Origin: Kitasatospora phosalacinea
GTDB lineage: Bacteria > Actinomycetota > Actinomycetes > Streptomycetales > Streptomycetaceae
Reading direction: 5' to 3'
NCBI RefSeq assembly: GCF_030268885.1
Contig: NZ_BSSA01000025.1
Coordinates: 62,001 to 126,000 of the forward strand
DNA: 64,000 bases
Shown here: positions 16,791-24,399 of the stretch, in pieces
Position numbering within the stretch: the first letter of the stretch is position 1
Layout: each line of letters begins with the position of its first letter
Translations under genes and position numbers: made by a program
Notes under the pieces: generated by a model
What the model saw: only the letters and a program-made list of their open reading frames with translations
Told to the model about the DNA's origin: nothing
The model's database searches: none

Positions 16791-17021
16791 TCACTCCTCG
16801 TCGCTGGCGATCTCGATGCAGGCGAGGTCGATCTGGTCGGCGAGTTGGCGGACCAGGTCGGCGAGCGTGGCGGTGGTCGAGGGGTCGAGCCCGCTGTCCT
16901 CGTGGTCGGCCCACTCCTCCCACTCCTCGGGTAGGGCCCGCAGCAGTTCGACCACCTGCAGGGCCGGAATGGCCAGGCCGCCGGACAGTCCGCAGATCAC
17001 CGGGACATTGAGTCGTCCCAT
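16791..17021 (-). CDS. DUF6213-like small protein
   Basis: A 76-aa acidic protein: GRLNVPVICGLSGGLAIPALQVVELLRALPEEWEEW, then LADLVRQLADQIDLACIEIASDEE. The L(A/R)-L-LADQID(V/L)-CI end matches my memory of the Streptomyces family DUF6213, of unknown function. Single copy, no membrane segment. The start is ATG at 17021, 8 nt after GGAGGAGG. Its own SigB-like promoter lies 55 bp upstream, inside the 3' part of the preceding CDGSH gene. Confidence 0.75.
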   Translation of the reverse strand: MGRLNVPVICGLSGGLAIPALQVVELLRALPEEWEEWADHEDSGLDPSTTATLADLVRQLADQIDLACIEIASDEE

Positions 17022-17067
17022 GGCGTCCACCTCCTCCTGCGCGTGGGTACCGTTCGGGGTTCTGCGC

Positions 17068-17346
17068 TCATCCGGGCGTCTGCCCGGAGCCGTCCGGCGG
17101 AAACGACGGCGCGCCGGGGGCGGAGGCGGGGGCGGGACGGCGGTGGCCGCGGTGGCTGGTGTCGCACAGCGGGTAGCGGCGGCTGCGGCGGCAGGTGCAG
17201 ACCGCGACGACCGGGCGGTCGCAGTGCAGCACCGTGCCGTCCGGCAGCAGCAGGTCCACCGGGCCGTCGACCAGCAGCGGGCCGCGGTCGGTCAGCCGGA
17301 TCCGCGGCGGCGGGGGCGGCGGCGGGGAGGCGTCAGGCGCGGACAC
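17068..17346 (-). CDS. CDGSH iron-sulfur domain protein
   Basis: A 92-aa protein with the CDGSH [2Fe-2S] motif CTCRRSRRYPLCDTSH (C-x-C-x-n-C-x3-H: three Cys and one His ligands). The preceding residues form the usual beta-barrel part (IRLTDRGPLLVDGPVDLLLPDG). Small bacterial CDGSH proteins are thought to act in electron or Fe-S transfer. The GTG start overlaps the methyltransferase gene by 14 nt, so it is co-translated with it. I recall CDGSH proteins next to haem-oxygenase-like diiron enzymes in other actinomycetes, as in this cluster. The C-terminus is Pro/Ser-rich and hosts the next promoter. Confidence 0.88.
   Translation of the reverse strand: MSAPDASPPPPPPPRIRLTDRGPLLVDGPVDLLLPDGTVLHCDRPVVAVCTCRRSRRYPLCDTSHRGHRRPAPASAPGAPSFPPDGSGQTPG
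17076..17104 (-). promoter_or_regulatory. SigB-like promoter, DUF6213-like gene
   Basis: Minus strand GTTT-N15-GGGCAGACGC, within the end of the CDGSH gene. Confidence 0.7.
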
Positions 17347-18025
17347 CGCGGATCACCACCAGCTCCTCGGTGCGCACGCCGGGCTCGATCAGCCCGGTGC
17401 GCTCGAACCACGGGGCGCGGGCGGTCATCAGCGGGCCGAAACCCTGCAGCCGCCGGGCCACGACGGACGTCCGTAGACCGGCGGCCCGCAACTGCCGCAC
17501 CGTCGCCTCGGGCCGGGCCAGCGAGGACTGCACCAGCAGCAGCACCCCGCCCGGCGCGAGCAGCGGGGCCACCCGGCGGCACAGCCGGTCCAGCAGCAGC
17601 CGCCCGTCCGGCCCGGCGTCCCAGGCCCGGGCGGGCCCGCGCGGGGCCGGGCCCGGGTGCGGGGCCGGGACGTACGGGGGGTTGCTCAGCACCAGGTCGT
17701 ACCGGCCGCCGTCCGGGGTGGACGGGGTGGACGGGGCGGACGGGACGTCGGCGGGGGTGTCCGGGGTGAGGTCGCCGTGCCGCACGCGCAGCGGGAGGCG
17801 GCGCAGGCGGGCGTTCAGCCAGGCGGTGGCGAGCGACAGCCGGGACAGGTCGACGGCGGTCACCCGGCAGCCGCGCCGGGCGGCGGCCAGGGCGAGCGCG
17901 CCGGAGCCGGTGCCGACGTCCAGGCAGCGTGCGCCGGGTCGCAGCGGTTCGCGGCCGAGGGCTTCCAGCAGCAGGGCGGTGTCCCCCTGGGCGGGGTACA
18001 CGCCGGGCGGTCGTAGCAGCAGCAT
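17333..18025 (-). CDS. HemK2/MTQ2-like class I methyltransferase
   Basis: A 230-aa SAM-dependent methyltransferase. It begins MLLLRPPGVYPAQGDTALLLEAL, has the SAM-binding motif I CLDVGTGSGALALAAARRG and the catalytic NPPY motif in YDLVLSNPPYVP, which is specific for N5-glutamine or related N-methylation of the HemK/MTQ2 type. ATG at 18025 is chosen because it matches the family start and sits 10 nt after the -10 of a SigB-like promoter (leaderless); GTG at 18058 is the alternative. The gene is followed by the CDGSH gene in overlap. Substrate is unproven: release factors have a dedicated HemK elsewhere in most bacteria, so a small-molecule target is possible. Confidence 0.88.
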   Translation of the reverse strand: MLLLRPPGVYPAQGDTALLLEALGREPLRPGARCLDVGTGSGALALAAARRGCRVTAVDLSRLSLATAWLNARLRRLPLRVRHGDLTPDTPADVPSAPSTPSTPDGGRYDLVLSNPPYVPAPHPGPAPRGPARAWDAGPDGRLLLDRLCRRVAPLLAPGGVLLLVQSSLARPEATVRQLRAAGLRTSVVARRLQGFGPLMTARAPWFERTGLIEPGVRTEELVVIRGVRA

Positions 18026-18031
18026 GGGGCC

Positions 18032-18060
18032 GCGTATGCCCGGCAGCCGGCGGACCACAC
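18032..18060 (-). promoter_or_regulatory. SigB-like promoter, methyltransferase-CDGSH
   Basis: Minus strand GTGT-N15-GGGCATACGC; the hexamer ends 10 nt before the ATG at 18025. Confidence 0.5.
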
Positions 18061-18097
18061 GTCCGGCGGGCTCCGGAGAGCGCGGTGGAGGCAGGGT

Positions 18098-19240
18098 TCA
18101 GGGCGCCGGGGTGGTGGCGGCGGTGCGGTGGGCGAGGTCGTCGACGACGGCGGTGAGGCGGCCGTGGCGGGTGAGGGCGGCGCGTTGCCGGTCGGCGCCG
18201 CAGCCGGTGGTGAGCAGGCGGGCGGAGAGGTGGCGGGCGAGTCCGAGTTCGTGGGTGCGCAGCAGGGCCGGTGCGGTGAACTCGACCAGTTCGGTCAGGA
18301 GTTGGCGGGCCGACTGGAGACGGCCGGTGAGCGGGTCGGGCAGCCGGGCGTCGAGGGCGGCGGACGCGGCGCGGCGGTGGGCCTGCCGCAGCGGACCGTC
18401 GGGGACCGGCCGCGGGCGGGCCCGGGTGCGGGGGTCGAGCAGGGTGTGGGCGAGGGCGCGCAGCAGGACGGCCAGCAGCACGACGGTGTCCAGGTCGGCG
18501 CAGCTGTCGGCGACCCGCACCTCCAGGGTGGGCAGGTGCTCGGACGGCCGGGCGAACCAGTACAGCATCCGGCGGTCGAGGATCACCCCGTCCGCGAGCA
18601 GCCGCTCCAGGGCGGTGCGGTAGCCGGTCTCGTCCAGCACCGGGGCCGGGCCGAAGGTCGGCCAACGGGCGTACCGGTCGGGCCGGTTGGACGCGGTGCC
18701 GTGGTCGGTGCCCTCGCAGAACGGGGAGTTGGCGCAGAACGCCTGGAACAGCGGCAGCCAGCCGCGCATCCGGGCGCTGAGCCACAGGGCCTGACGGTGG
18801 GTCAGGTCGCCCAGGTGGACGTGGCAGCCGCACACTTCGGCGCCGACCTGGTCGGCGACGCCGTCGATCCGCTCGGCCAGCAGCAGGTAGCGGGGCTTCG
18901 GGGTGACGGTCAGCGGGTGGTGGCTGGGCAGGACCGGGGTGCCGCTGGCGACGAGTCGGCAGTGGGCGCGGTCGGCGGCCGCCAGCAACGCGGCGCGGGT
19001 GTCGGCGAGTTCGGCGCGCAGCTCGGCGGCGGTGCCGACCGGCCGGGTGCAGCCCTCCACCTGGGTGGCCAGGAACTCGTGCTGGGCGCGCGGCCCGAGC
19101 GTCCGGGCGGCGTCCGCGACCACCGCCTCGGCGGCGGGCACGGTGACCCGGCTGCGCGGGCCGGTCAGCAGGAACTCCTCCTCGACGCCGAAGCGCAGCA
19201 GCGGCGGGCCCGGACTGCGTGGACGCGGCGGGCTGTTCAC
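18098..19240 (-). CDS. Glutamate-cysteine ligase family 2 (YbdK-type carboxylate-amine ligase)
   Basis: A 380-aa protein of the GCS2 family: LLRFGVEEEFLLTGPRSRVTVPA at the start, EFLATQVEGCTRPVGTAAELRAEL, and VCGCHVHLGDLTHRQALWL, with the Glu-rich ATP/Mg2+ motif GVEEEF. YbdK-type enzymes couple a carboxylate and an amine using ATP, with weak gamma-glutamylcysteine synthetase activity; mycothiol-making actinomycetes use other enzymes for thiols. The GTG start overlaps the flavin-reductase stop (GTGA), so the gene is coupled to the DDAH-diiron-reductase operon. An amide-forming step in a small pathway is the best inference. Confidence 0.88.
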   Translation of the reverse strand: MNSPPRPRSPGPPLLRFGVEEEFLLTGPRSRVTVPAAEAVVADAARTLGPRAQHEFLATQVEGCTRPVGTAAELRAELADTRAALLAAADRAHCRLVASGTPVLPSHHPLTVTPKPRYLLLAERIDGVADQVGAEVCGCHVHLGDLTHRQALWLSARMRGWLPLFQAFCANSPFCEGTDHGTASNRPDRYARWPTFGPAPVLDETGYRTALERLLADGVILDRRMLYWFARPSEHLPTLEVRVADSCADLDTVVLLAVLLRALAHTLLDPRTRARPRPVPDGPLRQAHRRAASAALDARLPDPLTGRLQSARQLLTELVEFTAPALLRTHELGLARHLSARLLTTGCGADRQRAALTRHGRLTAVVDDLAHRTAATTPAP

Positions 19241-19803
19241 GCCGGGTGTCCCGCGTCGAGGGCGGCGACGTCCCGCAGGGTGAGCACCGCGGGCGGTGGC
19301 GGGTCGGCCCCGCCGCCCGCCAGCGGGTCGAGCAGGAACGCGGTGTGGTCCCCGCCCTCGACCCGGCCGACCACCCGCCCGGCGAACCAGGCCGTGGCGT
19401 CCGTGAGCACCGGCACCCCGGCCGGGCCCGGACGCCAGCTCACCCGGGCGAACTTGTCGGTGTCGTCGCCGGTCTGCTCGCCGAACAGCCGGGCCAGCGC
19501 CCGGCCCGCGTCGTCCGGCGGCAGCAGGTGGACGGCCAGCGCCGTCGCGCGCGAGGCCACCCGGTGGGTGCGGTTGCCGTGCGACAGCCAGACGGCGAAC
19601 CGCTCCGGGTGGATCGAGCACTGCGAGCCGAAGCCGACCAGGCAGCCGGCCCTGGTGCCCCGGGCCTCGGCGGTGACGACGTACACGGGCGGGTCGAGCA
19701 GGGGCAGGAACGCCCCCGCCCCGCTCACCGGCCCGCCGGTCGATCCGCTCACCGGCCCGCCGGTCGCCCCGCCGGTGGCTCCGGTTCCGGTCGTCGGGTT
19801 CAT
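19237..19803 (-). CDS. Flavin reductase-like FMN-binding protein
   Basis: A 188-aa FMN-binding split-barrel protein: VYVVTAEARGTRAGCLVGFGSQCSIHPERFAVWLSHGNRTHRVA matches the flavin reductase-like family, and the C-terminal half is a compact domain (FARVSWRPGPAGVPVLTDATAWFAGRV). These proteins bind FMN and either reduce it for a partner oxygenase or catalyse redox steps themselves. The N-terminal 25 residues contain a duplicated GGPVSG element. It is coupled on both sides (ATGA with the diiron gene, GTGA with the GCS2 gene), so it likely serves the diiron enzyme as electron donor. No F420 or haem motif is seen. Confidence 0.85.
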   Translation of the reverse strand: MNPTTGTGATGGATGGPVSGSTGGPVSGAGAFLPLLDPPVYVVTAEARGTRAGCLVGFGSQCSIHPERFAVWLSHGNRTHRVASRATALAVHLLPPDDAGRALARLFGEQTGDDTDKFARVSWRPGPAGVPVLTDATAWFAGRVVGRVEGGDHTAFLLDPLAGGGADPPPPAVLTLRDVAALDAGHPA

Positions 19804-20861
19804 GCTCCGGCTCCTTCCGGGGGCCGCTCCGCGGGCAGCGGGACGCGCAGCGAGGGGGCGCCGGAGCGCCAGGCGGTCAGCAGGTGGTCGGCGAGCCGGT
19901 CCTCGGCCCGGGCGTAGGCCAGGGCGCCGAAGGCGATCTCCGGGGCGGGGCAGTCCGACGGCCCGGAGAGCAGCGGTTCGATCACGGTGCGCCGCACCAG
20001 CTGCTCGTGGACGGCGTCGGCGAGGACGTGCTCGCGGTAGAAGAACGTCCCGCGCGGCGAGGCGCCGAGCCGTTCGAACGCGGCGGCGAGCCGGGCCGCA
20101 CCGGGCGGGGAGGTGATCTCCACGGCGGCGAACTGCCCGACCAGGGCGGCCCGCAGGGAGCGGTGCAGGCCGAACAGCGACATCGTGTTGACCACGGCGA
20201 GGGCGGGCGCGGGCACCGCGTCCAGGTAGGCCCCGTACGCCGGGTCGAGCCCGAAGTCGGCCATCATCGCGGCGAACAGTTCGGCGTGCGCCCGCTCCGG
20301 CCGGCCCGCGCCGTACTCGTCGTACTGCACGGCGACCAGGGCCGCCTTCGCCGGGTTCGGCAGCCGGGGCACCGCCCACATCTGCGGATCGGCCTCCTTC
20401 AGGTGGTACAGCGAGCGGTGCGCCAGGTACTCGCGGGCCTGCTGCCGGGTGCCCGTCGTCAGCAGGTGGTGCGAAGGGCCGTCGCCGTCCGGGGGTTTGA
20501 CCAGCAGGTCGGCCAACACGTCCTCCAGCGGCGGCGGTTGGCCCACCTCCTGGCGCAGTGCGGCCAGGAACGTCCGCTCCAGCCGCCCGCGCAGCGCGAG
20601 CAGCGGGGGCGACCACTCCCAGGAGTCGTCGACGCCCGCGAAGCCGCGGTAGTGCAGCTCGTAGCAGACGTACAGGGCGAGTTGGAGGTCCTCGCCCCAC
20701 GGGTCCGGCGGGTCGGCCGACGGCGGGGGCGAGAGCGGCGCGGGGGCGGAGTGGTGCAGCGCGGCGAGGACCGCGGCCGAGAGCGGGCCGCGGGCCGTGG
20801 GCAGCGGCGGTGCGCCGGGGTCGGTGCGGGGTGCGGTCCGTACGGTGTCCACCTCGGTCAA
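19800..20861 (-). CDS. Haem-oxygenase-like diiron enzyme (iron-containing redox enzyme family)
   Basis: A 353-aa helical protein. Conserved candidates for iron ligands lie in AREYLAHRSLYHLKEADP, VQYDEYGAGR and FYREHVLADAVHE, matching the E-x(n)-H, D/E and H-E-H ligand pattern of the haem-oxygenase-like diiron oxidase superfamily. Characterised members hydroxylate amines (for example N-hydroxylation in nitrosourea formation), cleave fatty acids or make terminal alkenes. The start is TTG at 20861, overlapping the DDAH stop (TTGA), or GTG at 20852. The N-terminus (~60 residues) is Pro-rich. Its genomic partners are a guanidino hydrolase-like and a flavin reductase-like protein. Confidence 0.85.
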   Translation of the reverse strand: MTEVDTVRTAPRTDPGAPPLPTARGPLSAAVLAALHHSAPAPLSPPPSADPPDPWGEDLQLALYVCYELHYRGFAGVDDSWEWSPPLLALRGRLERTFLAALRQEVGQPPPLEDVLADLLVKPPDGDGPSHHLLTTGTRQQAREYLAHRSLYHLKEADPQMWAVPRLPNPAKAALVAVQYDEYGAGRPERAHAELFAAMMADFGLDPAYGAYLDAVPAPALAVVNTMSLFGLHRSLRAALVGQFAAVEITSPPGAARLAAAFERLGASPRGTFFYREHVLADAVHEQLVRRTVIEPLLSGPSDCPAPEIAFGALAYARAEDRLADHLLTAWRSGAPSLRVPLPAERPPEGAGA

Positions 20862-21757
20862 GTCCCCTTCTGCTCAGGTCGGTTCGTCGTGGGAGCCCCG
20901 GCGCGTTCCGAACGGAGCTCCAGGACGCAGCACTTGGGGCCGCCGCCGGCCTTCCGCAGCTCCGTGAGATCGACCGGCACCGGGACGTAACCCGCCGCCC
21001 GCAGCCGCCCGGCCAGGCCCCGGGCGGCTGCGGGCAGCACCACGTGGCGGCCGTCGCTGATGGCGTTCAGGCCGAACGCGGCGGCGTCCGGCGCGGTGGC
21101 CAGGATCGCGTCCGGGTAGAGGCGGCGCAGCTCCCGGCGGGCGCCCGGGGCGAACGCGTCCGGGTAGTACATCACCCGGGTGTCGTCCAGCACGGCCAGC
21201 GCGGTGTCCAGGTGGTAGTAGCGCGGATCGGTCAACTCCAGTGACACCACCGGCAGTCCGAGCACCCGCTGGGCCTCCCGGTGGGCGGCGGTGGTGGTGC
21301 GGAAACCACTGGCCGCGAGGATCCGCCGCCCGGCCACCAGCAGGTCGCCCTCGCCCTCGTTGACCTCGGCTGCGGTGCGGACCTGCCGGAACCGCGCGGC
21401 CGCGAACCAGCGCCGGTGCGCCGCCGACTCGCCCGCGCGCTGCCGGTGCCGGAAGTTCGCGACCAGCACCCGGCCGCCCACCACGGTGGCCCCGTTGGCG
21501 GTGAACACCATGTCGGGCAGGCCCGGTTCCGGCGCCAGCAGGTCGACCCGGTGGCCGAGCGAGCGCAGCACCGCCGCCAGCTCCCGCCACTGCCGCAGCG
21601 CCACCGCCCGGTCCACCGGCCGGTCCGGGTCCATCCACGGGTTGATCGCGTACTCCACCGCGAAGTGCTCGGGCGGGCAGAGCAGGTAGCGCCGCCGCCG
21701 CACCCCAGGTCCGGGACGGGGGCGGGCGGGGGCGGCAGGAGCGGTGACCGTGTCCAT
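20858..21757 (-). CDS. Dimethylarginine dimethylaminohydrolase-like (DDAH) protein
   Basis: A 299-aa guanidino-modifying-superfamily protein. PWMDPDRPVDRAVALRQW, LPDMVFTANGATVVGG, NEGEGDLLVAG, the His of YYHLDTALAVL and the nucleophilic Cys of GGGPKCCVLEL follow the amidinotransferase/DDAH order (Asp, Glu/Asp, His, Cys). DDAH converts methylarginines to citrulline and methylamines; relatives include arginine deiminase-like and amidinotransferase enzymes. It heads the coupled operon with the diiron enzyme. ATG at 21757 has no SD but lies 9 nt after a strong -10 (leaderless). Guanidine or arginine chemistry is therefore the first guess for the pathway. Confidence 0.88.
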   Translation of the reverse strand: MDTVTAPAAPARPRPGPGVRRRRYLLCPPEHFAVEYAINPWMDPDRPVDRAVALRQWRELAAVLRSLGHRVDLLAPEPGLPDMVFTANGATVVGGRVLVANFRHRQRAGESAAHRRWFAAARFRQVRTAAEVNEGEGDLLVAGRRILAASGFRTTTAAHREAQRVLGLPVVSLELTDPRYYHLDTALAVLDDTRVMYYPDAFAPGARRELRRLYPDAILATAPDAAAFGLNAISDGRHVVLPAAARGLAGRLRAAGYVPVPVDLTELRKAGGGPKCCVLELRSERAGAPTTNRPEQKGT

Positions 21758-21762
21758 GCGCC

Positions 21763-21792
21763 GCGTCTGTCCGCCGCCGCCCACCGCGAAAC
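21763..21792 (-). promoter_or_regulatory. SigB-like promoter, DDAH operon (leaderless)
   Basis: Minus strand GTTT-N16-GGACAGACGC; the hexamer ends 9 nt before the ATG at 21757. Confidence 0.8.
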
Positions 21793-21817
21793 GGCCCCGA
21801 CGGGATGCGGGTGGCGG

Positions 21818-21846
21818 GGGTGGAACGGCGGCCACCGGGCAGACGG
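21818..21846 (+). promoter_or_regulatory. SigB-like promoter, AI-2E-family gene
   Basis: GGGT-N15-GGGCAGACGG, back-to-back with the DDAH operon promoter and followed by GGAGG and GTG at 21869. Confidence 0.6.
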
Positions 21847-21868
21847 TACGGCCGGAGGTGGTGGTGCC

Positions 21869-23104
21869 GTGGAACCGGGAGCCGAACGCCGGAGGGACGG
21901 TCGAGGCGGACGCGCGGGGAACACCGCCCGCCGGGCGCGGGCACTGGGGGCGCGAGCACGCAGGGCCCGGTCGGGTCCGGTGCGCCCCGGTGCGGTGCGG
22001 GCGCCCGCGGTGCGGTCGTACGGGCGGCCGGACGACCGGCGGGGGAGCGCGCTGGAACGGGCGGCGGGCCGGGCCTGGCGGCTGCTGGTGGTGGCCGCCG
22101 CCGGGTACGCGGGCTACCTGCTGGTCAGCAAGCTGATCCTGCCGGTGGTGGCGCTGTTCGTCGCCCTGGTGATCACGGCCGTGCTGCGGCCCCCCGTCGA
22201 CCTGCTGGCCCGCCGGATGCCGCGCGCCCTGGCCGTGCTGCTGACGCTGCTGAGCGCGCTGGCGCTGATCGTGGGGCTGGGGCTGCTGGTCACGATGGTG
22301 GTCCGGGCGCAGACCGGGCAGCTCGGCGGGCAGGTGCGCAGCGGCGTCGACCGGCTGGAGCACTGGCTGGAGGGCCCGCCGCTGCACGCCAGGACCGGCA
22401 CCCTGTCCGACCTGCGGCACCGGCTGGCCGACCTGATCGGCAGCCACCGGCAGGCCGTGCTGTCCACCGCCGTCACCAGCGCCGGGTGGCTGGTCGAGGC
22501 GGGCGCGGTGCTCGCGCTCGCGGTCTTCTGCGCCGTGTTCCTGACCCACTCCGGGGAGCGGATGTGGCACTGGGCGACCGACCTGCTGCCGCAGCGGACG
22601 GCCTCCGTCTGGCACCGGGCCGGGCACGCCGCCTGGCGCACCTTCGCCGGGTACACCCGCGGTCTGTTCCTGGTCGCGGGCACCAACGCCGTCCTGGTCG
22701 GCGTGGCGCTGGCGGTGCTGGGCGTGCCGCTGGCGCTGCCGCTCGCCGGGCTGGAGTTCCTGGCCGCGCTGATCCCCCTGGTCGGCTCGCCGATCGCGCT
22801 GGCCGTCGCCTCCCTGGTCGCCCTCGCCACCCGCGGCCCGGTGACCGCCCTGCTGGTGCTGGCCCTGATCGTGCTGATCGGCCAGCTGGAGGGCCACGTC
22901 CTGCACCCCCTGGTGATGGGCTGGGCCGTCCGGCTGCACCCCGTCGCGGTCGCCCTGGCCGTGGCCGTCGGCGGCACCCTCGGCGGGATCGTCGGCGCGG
23001 CCGTCGCGGTGCCGGTGCTGTCGGTGGGCTGGGCGGTGTTCCGCGAACTGCGGGACGGGGAGGCGCCGGACGGGGGTGGAAGGGGCGGCCCGGCCTCACG
23101 GTAG
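21869..23104 (+). CDS. AI-2E family (PerM/YdiK-like) membrane transporter
   Basis: A 411-aa membrane protein with eight or so hydrophobic segments: LLVVAAAGYAGYLLVSKLILPVVALFVALVITAVL at the N-terminus, and SAGWLVEAGAVLALAVFCAVFLTHSGERMWHW, LEFLAALIPLVGSPIALAVAS and HPLVMGWAVRLHPVAVALAVAVGGTLGGIVGAAVAVPV at the C-terminus. The last is the signature of the AI-2E/PerM family, whose substrates in most species are unknown (osmolytes or Na+ antiport in some). The GTG start at 21869 is supported by GGAGG 10 nt upstream; GTGs at 21980-22010 are alternatives, since the first 50 residues are Arg/Ala-rich. It ends convergent with and 9 bp into the DUF3040 gene. Confidence 0.85.
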   Translation: MEPGAERRRDGRGGRAGNTARRARALGARARRARSGPVRPGAVRAPAVRSYGRPDDRRGSALERAAGRAWRLLVVAAAGYAGYLLVSKLILPVVALFVALVITAVLRPPVDLLARRMPRALAVLLTLLSALALIVGLGLLVTMVVRAQTGQLGGQVRSGVDRLEHWLEGPPLHARTGTLSDLRHRLADLIGSHRQAVLSTAVTSAGWLVEAGAVLALAVFCAVFLTHSGERMWHWATDLLPQRTASVWHRAGHAAWRTFAGYTRGLFLVAGTNAVLVGVALAVLGVPLALPLAGLEFLAALIPLVGSPIALAVASLVALATRGPVTALLVLALIVLIGQLEGHVLHPLVMGWAVRLHPVAVALAVAVGGTLGGIVGAAVAVPVLSVGWAVFRELRDGEAPDGGGRGGPASR

Positions 23105-23401
23105 GTGCGGGCGGCGACGCCCGGGGCCGCCGGGGGACGGGCGGACGGCGCGGGCCGCCGTGGCCGCCAGCAGCACCAGACCGGCCCGGGTCAGTCGGAG
23201 CGCCTCCGCCACCGCCGCCGCCAGCACCAGCAGCGCGGCCAGCAGGGCCCGGCAGGGCGGGCCGAGCAGGGCCCGGACCTGGTGGTGGCGCATGGTGCGC
23301 AGGCGCAGGTCGAGTTCGACGTCCACCCGCAGTTCGGCCTCCAGGGCCGCCAGCAGGTGGCGCTCCCGGGGGGAGAGCGTCGCGCCGTCCACCGTCCTCA
23401 C
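23096..23401 (-). CDS. DUF3040 domain membrane protein
   Basis: A 101-aa protein with the actinobacterial DUF3040 pattern: an N-terminal cytoplasmic LSPRERHLLAALEAELRVDVELDLRLRTM then two hydrophobic stretches (LLAALLVLAAAVAEALRL; AGLVLLAATAARAV). DUF3040 proteins are small membrane proteins of unknown function. The GTG start at 23401 has a poor SD, and it may be expressed from the HAD/short-ORF unit upstream. It converges on the AI-2E gene. Confidence 0.75.
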   Translation of the reverse strand: MRTVDGATLSPRERHLLAALEAELRVDVELDLRLRTMRHHQVRALLGPPCRALLAALLVLAAAVAEALRLTRAGLVLLAATAARAVRPSPGGPGRRRPHLP

Positions 23402-23404
23402 CGC

Positions 23405-23432
23405 CAGTCGTCAGTCGTCAGTCGTCAGTCGT
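23405..23432. repeat. Four tandem CAGTCGT heptamers
   Basis: CAGTCGT is repeated four times without change. It lies between the DUF3040 start and the small ORF end, partly inside the latter. Confidence 0.9.
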
Positions 23433-23574
23433 CCGTGATCGTGATCGTGGCCGTGGCCGGGCCCAGTAGCGCGCACAGGGTGCACAGGGCCGTCCAGGAC
23501 ACCGTGCGGGTGCGGTAGCCCAGGTGGCGGGCCACCCGGCCGAGGCGGCCGCCCGGCGTGCGCGTTCCGCTCAC
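23425..23574 (-). CDS. 49-aa putative membrane peptide, coupled to HAD gene
   Basis: GTG at 23574 overlaps the HAD stop (GTGA). The product, SGTRTPGGRLGRVARHLGYR followed by the hydrophobic TVSWTALCTLCALLGPATA and an acidic end, looks like a single-pass membrane peptide with a basic cytoplasmic start. The frame closes inside the CAGTCGT repeat. The coupling and composition support it, but 150 bp of open frame in such GC-rich DNA can occur by chance. Two cysteines in the hydrophobic part may be a lipid or thiol site. Confidence 0.4.
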   Translation of the reverse strand: MSGTRTPGGRLGRVARHLGYRTRTVSWTALCTLCALLGPATATITITDD

Positions 23575-24257
23575 CGTTCACCCGCCGCGGGGTGCGCCAG
23601 CGCGCTGCGGTCGAGACGCTCCAGCAGCGCGCCGACCGAGGGGTGCACCTCGACGGCGCCGGTGCCGCGCAGCTCCGCGGCGGCGAACCCGCCGGTCTCC
23701 ACCCCCACGCACGGCGTCCCGGCCCGGCCCGCCGCCTGGACGTCCCAGACGCTGTCGCCGACGAACACCGAGCGCTCCGCCGCCGCGCCCGCCTGCTCCA
23801 GCGCCCGCTGCACCAGGTCCGGGGCGGGCTTCGAGGCGTCCACCCCGTCCGAGTCGGTCACCGCGTACACGGCGTCGTCGGCGTCCAGCACCCGTCGCAG
23901 CACGTCGAGTTCGCGCCCCGAGGCGGAGGTCGACAGCACCACCCGCCAGCCCCGCCGGTCGCACTCCCGCAGCAGGTCGCCCGCCCCCGGGAAGGCCCGC
24001 AGACCGGGCCAGTGCTGGGCGTACAGCGCGAGGTGCGCGGCGTCGAGCGCGTCGTCCTCGGAGCGGTCCCGGTCCTCGCCGAGCAGGTGGTCGAGCAGGT
24101 GGTCGCTGCCCATGCCGATGGCCCGGTGGATCCGGGCCGCGTCCACCTCGTGCCCGTACTGCGCCAGCGCCTGCCACCAGGCGAGCGTGTGCAGGTAGAC
24201 GGTGTCCACCAGGGTGCCGTCCACGTCGAACAGTGCGGCCGCGACGTCCGTTGCCAT
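23571..24257 (-). CDS. HAD-family hydrolase (beta-phosphoglucomutase-like)
   Basis: A 228-aa HAD phosphatase: AALFDVDGTLVDT (motif I), VVLSTSASGRELDVL (motif II), SKPAPDLVQRALEQAG (motif III Lys) and VFVGDSVWDVQAAGRAG (motif IV). A helical cap (residues ~20-85) places it near phosphoglycolate phosphatases and beta-phosphoglucomutases; the substrate cannot be told. ATG at 24257 follows GGAGG (7-nt spacing). It is the first gene of a short minus-strand unit and has a SigB-like promoter back-to-back with the next gene's. Confidence 0.9.
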   Translation of the reverse strand: MATDVAAALFDVDGTLVDTVYLHTLAWWQALAQYGHEVDAARIHRAIGMGSDHLLDHLLGEDRDRSEDDALDAAHLALYAQHWPGLRAFPGAGDLLRECDRRGWRVVLSTSASGRELDVLRRVLDADDAVYAVTDSDGVDASKPAPDLVQRALEQAGAAAERSVFVGDSVWDVQAAGRAGTPCVGVETGGFAAAELRGTGAVEVHPSVGALLERLDRSALAHPAAGER

Positions 24258-24314
24258 GCCGTCGCCTCCTCCCGACCAGGGCCCGTCGGCCCGTACCTCT
24301 TCCGGTGCGAGCCC

Positions 24315-24343
24315 CCGTCTACCCCGGCCGCACCGCTCCACAC
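24315..24343 (-). promoter_or_regulatory. SigB-like promoter, HAD gene
   Basis: Minus strand GTGT-N15-GGGTAGACGG; only 4 bp separate its -35 from that of the divergent promoter. Confidence 0.55.
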
Positions 24344-24347
24344 CCCC

Positions 24348-24377
24348 GTTTTCCGCCGCACCCGGACGGACAGACGC
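24348..24377 (+). promoter_or_regulatory. SigB-like promoter, DUF6328 gene
   Basis: GTTT-N16-GGACAGACGC followed by GGGGGAGGAGAG and ATG at 24400. Confidence 0.75.
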
Positions 24378-24399
24378 CGGGGGAGGAGAGGCCGCGACC

